Below are positions 33,431 to 41,806 of a DNA stretch of 41,806 nucleotides, piece by piece. Location of the stretch: assembly GCF_000003605.2 (NCBI RefSeq), contig NW_003109094.1, forward strand, positions 120,469 to 162,274, in the 5' to 3' direction. The position numbers and the translations under genes are program-made. The notes beneath the pieces are model-generated. The model was not told where the DNA came from and searched no databases. It saw only the letters and a list, made by a program, of their open reading frames with translations. This stretch comes from Saccoglossus kowalevskii (taxonomy: Eukaryota > Hemichordata > Enteropneusta > Harrimaniidae). Numbering within the stretch: position 1 is the first letter of the stretch; the number at the start of each line of letters is the position of its first letter.

Positions 33431-33771
33431 ATAAACAAACATAATGACCATATAAATTAAATCTTATTAGCTACTCAACTAAAACACCCGACCCGCTATC
33501 CAATCAGTGTACACGTTAAAGCCAGACATTTATGATTTAATTTGTGTGTGTGAAAGAGTACATTTCCACCACGTGACTACCTACAATGGTACACGATGTC
33601 AGAGACGATGAAATCGAACAAGCAAGATGGATCGGTGTGCGTGTATAGGACAATTGCAAAGTGATAGTGTTTTAATTGACGATCGATTGTCGCCATAGCA
33701 ACTTGGGTATACAATCTAACATTTCACTAAACCAAGCTTATTTCTTATGAATTAAAAATGAAAAGTTGTCT
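33431..33771. repeat. Left arm of a ~340 bp inverted repeat
   Basis: The arm is the approximate reverse complement of 35362-35703. Matching strings include CTACAATGGTACACGATGTC, AGCAAGATGGATC and AAAACACCCGACCC. It contains CACGTG and GTCGCCATAGCAAC, an X-box-like site. No coding sequence is seen. Confidence 0.88.
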
Positions 33772-35361
33772 CGCGTGGTGCTAGAAACGCCTAATCGAAT
33801 GTCAGTAAGAAAAATCCAAGATTACTAGTGAAAATGTGCATAGTTTGTCATTGTATATTTTGCATCGTTACATTTTTGTCAGAAATTAATATATCTGTCC
33901 CTTAACCATTTGAGCGCCAAACAGTAGTAGTCATAAAATAAATAATCCCTATTTTTTCCCCTAACTTTTTAATTTTTGTTATCTAGACTTGTGAATTATA
34001 TAACTATCTGGTCCAAAATTAAAACAAAAATATAGAAATAATGCATAAAAATCTTCAAAAGTGGCGCACACTGTTTTTTGGCGGGATACTCTGTGGCGTT
34101 CAAAGGGATAACGTATCGTCTAATGCAGAGCAGGTAACCTCTGTGGTAAGTTTCATTTCGGCGCCAAACTATATTATACTCGCATGATCGTCTGCTGTGC
34201 ATGGCCCGAAGGAACTCATGTCATGTGATATCGACATCATATTGCTTTTTGCGTAGTGGAATGACGATCAAGTGTTAAGAACGCATGCGCGTTTTGGTTG
34301 TTTCGGTTAGTCCGGTTACGATCTATTTATGTCAGGGACATTAGTATCCGTGGCAACAATATACGAGGACTAAAGTATGGTTTATATATGCGGGTCGTTT
34401 TTCATTATTAACGATACAGCATTGATAAATGGGCGTTCATGTCATATTTGTATTAATTCAAAATCACTTGTTTCACACATCAATAATTCGTTTGACTATT
34501 ATGTGATGAAAAATGGTGAGTTAATATTATTGTAAAAGAGAGTGCAGCGCCCTCAGCGCAGTAAACATCTTGAATGTGAGTATTCAAGGCTCTAGCCTAC
34601 TGAACCTGAAGGTACAGTTTTGAAAATCCCCGACAACCACATTTATCACGGATATCGAAACAGTACATGATTTTAAAATCTTTTTTTAGTTGTTTGTTTG
34701 TTTATATATTTATTTGCAGGATTTTGTTTTCGATTGCGAAACCTTTCGCGACCAGACCAAATTATCAGTCGACCAATGCAGCAGATACAGATATGACTTT
34801 GCATCCGACATAATCGGCAAAGATACTGTTTATAACAGTAGTTAAATGCAAAAAAATCCATTCATCAGCTTGTTTTGGCAATGCACTCATGTATTTTCAT
34901 GTAACGTTTTTGTCCTGATCAAAGCTATGAAAATAGAAATAATCGAAGTTGAAATATTTACAGACCACTTTCCCGGAAGTCGAAGATACGGCGTTTCACA
35001 TGTTCGCGCATACCGTTTTGGGGTATAACGTAAACTTGCACGCGTGATATTGTGCTTCTTTGTGTACCAAACGACGTCAAAAAAAAAAAAATTCACTTCT
35101 ATCGACTATCAGCAAACTGACATGTTTGTATTTTTCCGTTCGTTGTGTCTGTCCTCGGTGCACATCAACAAAATCACGATGTTCTTCTCGTAACGACGCG
35201 GTGACACATAATCATCATGGGGAATTGCGTGCGTTACTGTGTTTAAGGGATGTGAGCTAAGCAAGTCTGTGGTTATCAATCCCGTTTTTACTAATACCCT
35301 TTCAAGACCACGTGTTTGTAAATCCTATTTTGTCATACCCTTTACCCAGGCCAGGCACACA
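33772..35361. other. 1.6 kb spacer between inverted arms
   Basis: Short open frames only, none with a known domain. A CAGCGCCCTCAGCGC string near 34546 is loosely CTCF-like. If the arms are ends of a mobile element this would be its cargo, but no transposase was recognised. Confidence 0.4.
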
Positions 35362-35703
35362 AGACAACTTTTCATTTCTAATTCATAAGCAAAAAGCTTG
35401 GTTTAGTGAAATTTTAAATCGTATACCCAGGTTGCTATGATGACAATCGATCCTCAATTAAAACACAATCACTTTGCAATTGTTCCTATACACGCACAGC
35501 GATCCATCTTGCTTGTTCGATTTCATTGTCTCTGACATCGTGTACCATTGTAGGTAGTCACGTGACGGAAATTAACTCTTTCACACACAACAATTAAATC
35601 ATAAATGTCTGGTTATAACGTGTTCACTGATTGACTCGAGGGTCGGGTGTTTTAGTTAAGTGGTCAGTAAGATTTCCTTGTTATGGTCATTATTCTTGTT
35701 TAT
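35362..35703. repeat. Right arm of a ~340 bp inverted repeat
   Basis: Inverted partner of 33431-33771, from AGACAACTTTTCATTTCTAA to ATGGTCATTATTCTTGTTTA. Point differences and small indels are scattered along the arm, so the pair is not very recent. Confidence 0.88.
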
Positions 35704-36236
35704 GGCATTCGATGAGTGTTGAAAAACAGTACCTTCGTTTTCACGAATTAAAGAGTGGTATTATATTTACATTCCATGGTAGTCAAAAGTCATTTCATAA
35801 AAATCAGTCTGATAGAGGACATTGTTATTTCATTATATTTGTATATTCTGGAAACGGTCGATTTGGTAACCCAAAAGACGTAACACAATTTTCTTGATTT
35901 TAGCCGAACACCCTTTCCATCCTGCGTTTCTCGTAACGCAAATGGTCATCAACGTTTGTCTTACTAACCCCCCCCCCTCCCCCTCCCTCGCCCGCTTAAC
36001 ATGTAGCGGATAGCCGATGGACAAATGAAAACGAAATATCAATCTCTATAGCAACAATAATTCTTTCTCAGTGTTCAACATCCGCCCCTTCAAAACAGAA
36101 TTATTACATGTAATATTCAAAAACATGATTAATTAAAATTGAGCATCCACGGTTACCGTGGTTGAGCAAGGCTACACTGCACAGCTTAGTCTGATGCACC
36201 AATCAGTCGTGTGATGTACGTTTGTTTGTTACTTAC
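35704..36236. other. Unassigned sequence with a C-rich tract
   Basis: A 10-C run with a further C/T-rich stretch lies at 35968-35992. No gene is recognised. Confidence 0.35.
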
Positions 36237-36520
36237 TTTCTACATTTATATCAACTTCCTTCAAAGCCTCCGGCCACACGCCGACGTCATGTATCGTATG
36301 TAATAGACTGATAGCTGGCGTTCCCAGTTGACTCACCAGCTTCCAGCTGCGAGTGAAGAGCACCGACCGTTCGCATGGGAAAACTAAAAGATTAGAATTG
36401 TTAATACTAAGATAACCATGGCAAAGTAGTGGCACTATCTTGATATGGAAACCCGCCAGAATGTTTTGAGTCGGCATTGTTATGAACGAGTATTGATCCC
36501 CAGACGAGGAACTAATGTCA
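36237..36520 (-). other. Candidate internal exon(s) on the minus strand
   Basis: The minus strand is open here and ends at a strong donor, GAAA then GTAAGT (GT at plus 36236-36235). Two possible acceptors precede it: TTGACATTAG before about 36511 and TTCTAATCTTTTAG before about 36387. The shorter version would encode FPCERSVLFTRSWKLVSQLG and about 28 more residues, and it is noticeably more GC-rich than its surroundings. No domain is recognised. A second open stretch at 36996-36870 (NSVGFAIREYSQYYSFGIGL) might be an upstream exon. Both could be chance. Confidence 0.25.
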
Positions 36521-36621
36521 ATGTTGAGAATCAATCGATATCGGATAAACTCACGTGATAACAAGAGAACAAGAAATCATTACAGTACCATAGAAAACAC
36601 AGTCCACTCTGTACACAAAAC

Positions 36622-36763
36622 TGAACCAAGCCGAAACACAGTCAACACCGTGCAGTACAGAGCACCGAACCAAGCCGAAACACAGTCAACACTGTACACA
36701 ACACCGAGCCGAGCCGAAACACAGTCAACGCCACATAGAACGCCAAATCAAACCGAACACACC
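36622..36763. repeat. Tandem repeat, 3 units of 39-45 bp plus remnant
   Basis: Units start at 36622, 36667 and 36706. The shared core CCGAAACACAGTCAAC is unchanged in all three, and a degenerate fourth begins near 36745. A plus-strand frame stays open across it only because the repeat lacks stops in that frame. Confidence 0.85.
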
Positions 36764-39127
36764 CACAATTACATAATTAATTAATGATCCTAATTTTGGT
36801 ACGACATTTGTACGTATTTTCTACAGAATTTCCATGTTCTAGATACCATGGTTACATACTGAATATTTACTTTCAGTCCGATCCCAAAACTGTAATATTG
36901 TGAATATTCCCTAATCGCAAAACCAACAGAATTGACAAACAGACTTGAATTATCATTCAACACCTGGTTACTGAACATCTTACAAACGGACATCACATGA
37001 TACGAGCAATCTGATTGGAGGTTAGGCTTGCGGTAGCTGAAATTATATTTCTGATCAGATGATCTGATGTACGACCATTTAATGAGCTAAGCAAACAGAA
37101 ACATCAAACAAATAGCAGTGTTACAAAATGTGCAAGATCTTTCTTTAGTAACGTTTTATGGTTACGTAATTGTATATTTTTATTTTCAGTAAATCAACCA
37201 AATCGCGATACACGCTATAATTCTACATTTCACAGCAGAGCGATAGCATTTACTTTATGGCATAGAAATACATACATCTTGCCAAGTAAAATATAAAAGG
37301 GCTACGCAAATACTGAAACAAACTTTTCCAAACTGAACATTTTTGTATTCACATTATTACGCCCTGTCTCCCGACTGGAAACGTGGAATCTAATGGAAAT
37401 AACTTGTTTATCGATTTGTGTATGAAATCGCTTCTAGTGATACATCAGAATCCCATACAGCCGATGGTTACTGAACTAACACATCGCGGTATAATCGTTT
37501 TTGTGTTTTTTTCAATCATGTGTTACTATTTTAATTAACGAGATGTGTTTCGCTCTCCAAATACATACATAAACCTTAAAAGTAAATGACAAATGTCCTC
37601 TGAGATCTCCATGAGAGCGATAAGGCCACGAGACTTTATGCACGTATCAACACTCGTTCGAACTTTTTATTTTCCCTTTCATACTGGGCAAAGTCACCAA
37701 CATCATTGACGCGCGTTCGAGGTTCGAACACTTACTTTTTGTTGAGATTAGATGTAGACGTCGCCACAGAAGCGCTATAGTGCACTATGGAAATAGAATC
37801 CCGTCACTAAACGCAAAAGCTCGTATAGCGCAAACCTTTTCTGATTGCCATTTTACATATTTTCTCATATTTTTACATATTTGAGCAGTACGGGGTCGCA
37901 TCTCCGCGCTGCCTTCGTGCATACTTTTATTCACGTGATAGCTTCCTAGTATTTGGAAAATTGAATTCAATGACGAAATAGCATGGAACATTATTTGGGG
38001 GCCAACAACAAATCTCATGGCTCTCGTGCTCAACGAGATCTCGGCGGTCATTTTTTGCGTAAGATCGAATCACTTAAGCTACCACTCCGATGTTGTGTAT
38101 TGTCGATATCCTATCCTTGTCCTATGTTCTAACACCCCTTCGTTTTACAATTTTGTGCGTATGTGTGTGCGTTGCATGAGAAAAATGGTATGACAAAGTG
38201 TTCTAAAATTAAGCGCGAACGCGTTTCTGTCTTCGGTTTGTTTTGGAGAAATTCATTTTGCCGGCGCTGATAATATATATTTTAAAATTGAAAGGCATAT
38301 CTTCGAAATCTAAACTGGAAACGCAACAAAAACGTGTATGGCGGAAAGACGGGCAAGGAGAATTCGGGAGAGCGCAGATGACCCTGGACGAGGTCGTGAT
38401 GTCACGGACTATACAAATAATTATGATAAAAACACGTATACTAGATAAACGTTCAGTTTAGACACAACCCGCATGTAGAGACCCCGTTTCCACCCTATGG
38501 AAAAATAGAACGACCCGTCCATGTACGCTGACCATGTATCGATCGACTTCTTTCACATCTTTCTCCTTGAAATTCACGAGAAGCACTCGTCGGAATTCTA
38601 ATATGAATTCACTCCTGGCAAAGATTCCTAAGTAAATCCTCGCTAAAGGTCATTGCTGTCTCTTACAACATCTGCAATTTAAATCCCATATCTTAAGATC
38701 ACTATAATGTCAAATGAAAGCGCATCAATATTTATATTTCGAATGTTATATTCAGTCCAATTAGGATTCTGCTACAAATGAGTAACTCTTGGGAGGCACA
38801 TCACTCAAAATTAAATTATCGAGTATCGTGACCTATGGCCGCCTAAGTCAGCTTTGTCACCTTCTGACTCTAAGGCATTGATGAAGTGCACATTTCACGC
38901 ATATTTTCAACTCCGGGTTCCCTTGTTACAAGGCCTTCATGTTTGATACCTGACCTAATACAGAACATCGTTCCAACTGGGTAAGTGTGGTACAGCTATT
39001 AAGAGTTGTATTTATATTGAAAAAAGATCTTCACAGAGTTAACCTTAGAATTTATGATTGAACTTTGAGAACTTCTACTGAGGCAGCCGTCACATGCAAC
39101 ACTTGCCAGAACCAGGGTCATCAACAG
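36764..39127. other. Unassigned AT-rich region
   Basis: No confident gene or mobile element is seen. GAGATCTCGGCGGTCATTTT (about 38034-38053) echoes 3331-3350. A minus-strand open stretch at 36870-36996 is mentioned with the exon candidate above. Confidence 0.4.
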
Positions 39128-39929
39128 GCACATAAGCACCAATGTAATGACAGGAACAATCTCAATGCGGTAAATAGATGACTAGATGGCTTGATGTGAG
39201 TAGCAGTCATCCCAAATACAAACACAGGGCGTCCAGTAGGCAGAGTCCATCGTCGATTGATGATGCACCCTCTCCTTCCCTTTGAAGTTCTGGTAGACAA
39301 ATTGAGGGCGTCACTGATATGGATGGGGCTGCTTTTAGGACTTTTTTGAAAACTGGACTACATTGATAACAAAACTGGTATCAATGACATTGCTGTAAGA
39401 TCTGGCCACCAGAAGACACATACGCTCCAGTGTAATGACAGGGACAAATCTCAATGCGGTAAATAGATGACTAGATGGCTTGATGTGAGTAGCAGTCATC
39501 CCAAATACAAACACAGGGCGTCCAGTAGGCAGAGTCCATCGTCGATTGATGATGCACCCTCTCCTTCCCTTTGAAGTTCTGGTAGACAAATTGAGGGCGT
39601 CACTGATATGGATGGGGCTGCTTTTGGGACTTTTTTGAAAACTGGACTACATTGATAACAAAACTGGTATCAATAACATTGCTGTAAGATCTGGCCACCA
39701 GCAGACATATACACTCCAGTGTAATGACAGGGACAAATCTCAATGCGGTATATAGATGATGGCTTGATGTGAGTAGCAGTGATGATGATGACCCTCTCCT
39801 TCTTTTTGAAGTTCTGGTAGACAAATTTGGGGGTGTCACCGGTGTGGATGGGGCTGTTTTGGGACTTTTTTTGAAAACTGGACTACATTGGTAACAGAAC
39901 TGGTATCAATGACATTGCTCTAAGATCTG
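39128..39929. repeat. Tandem repeat, ~2.75 units of 289 bp
   Basis: The phrase CTCAATGCGG recurs at 39161, 39450 and 39739, giving an exact 289-bp period. Units 1 and 2 are nearly identical over their shared length. Unit 3 lacks about 50 bp (the CATCCCAAATACAAACACAG region through GTCGATT) and has more changes. Minus-strand frames in two units give the shared peptide LVARSYSNVIDTSFVINVVQ, and plus-strand frames give GINDIAVRSGHQ. Neither matches a domain I recognise, and the frames contain stops, so no protein is called. Confidence 0.93.
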
Positions 39930-41806
39930 GTAAGACTAATTTTGACACATGACCGAGTTTAGTAAGATTGTCACAAGAGCAAATAATCTTGTTACGCTCC
40001 AGAACAACCAAGGAATTCACTGAGGGCTCTAATGAACATTGTGAAAATTACTTCATCCCCAAGCAGTGCTCAGTGTGTGCCCAATTCAGGTGCCCAAATT
40101 CCAGAATTGTGGGTTGCTATTGGGGACACAGCATGGATCTGGAAAGTCTAACAACCTTCAGTTACTGGACAGACTCATCCAACATAAGACGGGGATTGCA
40201 GATTGATTCATTGACTCCTGTCGCACCACTGAACACATATGCATAGAAAGTGGGAAACATCACATAAAAATTGCTCTCAAGGGGACGGATATCTAGAACG
40301 CCATCTTGGATTTCATGGGGACAAAGGTCACAGAAGAATGTCAACATTGTTTTTTTTCGTTCTGAGTTTGGTGACAAACAATTATATCAATGTCGCCACA
40401 TTTTAACAAGCATTGTACATGGAATCACAATTTACTTGCGCCTAGGCATATAATAGGTAATTTATACACAAAAAAATAAAGTTAATAAAATAACGATATC
40501 CCAAAAAGTACTTTCTGATTTAAGATTGTATTACAAATTTGGATTCTACATTAAAATACCTCTCACGTGATGTATTACATTATGGATTTTGATAAAAAGA
40601 AACTGTTTTTGGGAAAGAAAACATTATTTTAATTTACTTCATCGGTACTGTCTATATTTAATACAGTCAATACAAATTGCAATGGTACTTTAATCGTAAG
40701 TATCCCTGTAATATATGACAATACAAACTAATATATGAATTCGCATCGTTGTTTGATTATATTCAATAAATCAAATAATAACATTGTCGAAATATATAGC
40801 CCGTGAATAATGTTTACGATATCGTTATAAATCGTGATTATATTCATTCTGTTTTGCTCGATTACTCTTAACTAGCTTTCACAGTACAGGATTCGTTTCA
40901 CCGAGGATCTCACGAGATCTCACGAGATGTCATGAGTTGACAGTAAACATCGCAAATTCTCCGATACTCACTTGTTAACTTATTAAATTACCATATCTCT
41001 GGATTTTTATGTGGCCTCTTAACCCACACTGTGCAATCGATATGCATTATTCTCCCCTGAAAATTGCTCGCCACGGTTTTCGCTTTGGGTGATTACCATA
41101 GATGACGTAGGCAACGCCATCTTGTTGCTACGTAGCTTTCAATCAAGAAGAGCACATGATAAACAAGGCACATCACCAGGAAATCACGTGATCGCAGCAA
41201 TAAACTAACCAATGAGTGGAGAGTAATTGACTTACATGATGACATCAACCAAGCACGTTCCTAGGCATTGTGGGAAACGATCCTGCAGTCCTTCGAAATC
41301 GCATATATGTATATATTGTAGCTTTGTCATGTAGTCTATTTCATTAGAGTCAATTCAATTGGTGAACTCTTTAATTTGCCAAGGAACGGAACGCATGGCA
41401 CAAATAACATCAACATGCACACAATCGAACTCTGACACGTGATTATTTCGTTTATATAAACAAACTCAATCAATGATGCAAATGTTCAGTCGGAAATATA
41501 TCGCTTGACGCCAGTTTCACGCATGCGCATACACTATAACTAGTAGCTATGGAATTGATAGCTTTTAGTGGACATCTGATGTCGACAGGGGTTTCTGTTG
41601 TAGAATATAAATTGACTGGAAAGAACTGTAAATATGTAACGATATTAATATTCAGTAAATAAAATGCCGTTGTTGAGTTTCAAACGTTTCTAAAATTGGC
41701 AATTGGAACTACGCAAACGGGGCTAAGCTGCTACAAATCCGCCGACAGAGGGCGGCGCTTCTGATCAATGAACACCAGTTTGAAAGAGTAATTACCACGG
41801 TATCAT
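39930..41806. other. Unassigned AT-rich region to the window end
   Basis: An open stretch at 39968-40246 starts in the flank of the 289-bp repeat and has no recognisable domain. A doubled ATCTCACGAG unit is at 40907-40926. TAGGCATTGTGGG at about 41263-41275 also occurs near 18170. GACAGAGGGCGGCGCT at about 41743-41758 is loosely CTCF-like. Confidence 0.4.

Noticed and set aside
36515-36784. An 89-codon plus-strand frame with repeated AETQST-like motifs, as a low-complexity protein.
   Set aside because: It is a by-product of the 39-45 bp tandem repeat. Unit lengths are multiples of three, so the frame stays open without selection.
39335-39839. Two related minus-strand open frames (SYSNVIDTSFVINVVQ) as a tandemly duplicated gene.
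   Set aside because: They arise from the 289-bp tandem repeat, differ by deletions and stops, and match no domain I recognise.

Overview
The window reads as metazoan nuclear DNA, most likely from a marine invertebrate. The evidence is AT-rich non-coding sequence, non-LTR retrotransposon relics, a tRNA-derived SINE, many short palindromic TTAA-flanked elements, satellite-like arrays and one intronless Golgi-type carbohydrate sulfotransferase gene. A 50-base run of N (24381-24430) shows it is part of a scaffolded assembly. I cannot name the phylum from sequence alone. No bacterial operon, CRISPR array or rRNA is present, and no tRNA other than the SINE head.

Layout. 1-2 kb: AT-rich, with a degenerate repeat and the last 10 bases of a TTAA-type element at the left edge. 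2.5-3.7 kb: two TTAA elements and a 5 x 23 bp array. 3.9-10.1 kb and 10.2-15.3 kb: two diverged copies of one large segment in tandem, with a 160 bp TTAA element exactly at the junction. Copy 1 carries a 5'-truncated LINE, a SINE and a TTAA element that are missing from the matching sites in copy 2. Copy 2 carries a 9 x 50 bp array that looks retroposed. Each copy keeps a 77/78 bp block with good splice signals. 15.3-23.9 kb: mostly unassigned AT-rich sequence with two more TTAA elements. 24-25.1 kb: a rearranged cluster of TTAA elements around the assembly gap.

25.8-26.9 kb holds the only confident protein-coding gene, a 379-residue type II membrane sulfotransferase with both PAPS-binding motifs. 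27.5-27.8 kb has another TTAA element whose flank is an inverted copy of the 24.7 kb flank. 29.2-33.1 kb is a decayed minus-strand LINE split by a second LINE relic. 33.4-35.7 kb is a pair of ~340 bp inverted arms around a 1.6 kb spacer. 36.2-36.8 kb has a weak minus-strand exon candidate and a ~40 bp tandem repeat. 39.1-39.9 kb is a 289 bp tandem repeat of about three units. The rest to 41.8 kb is unassigned.

I see no multi-gene pathway. The main value of the window is as a record of genome rearrangement: the duplicated segment gives paralogous empty sites that date several insertions and confirm their target-site duplications. All identities and boundaries were read by eye and are approximate.
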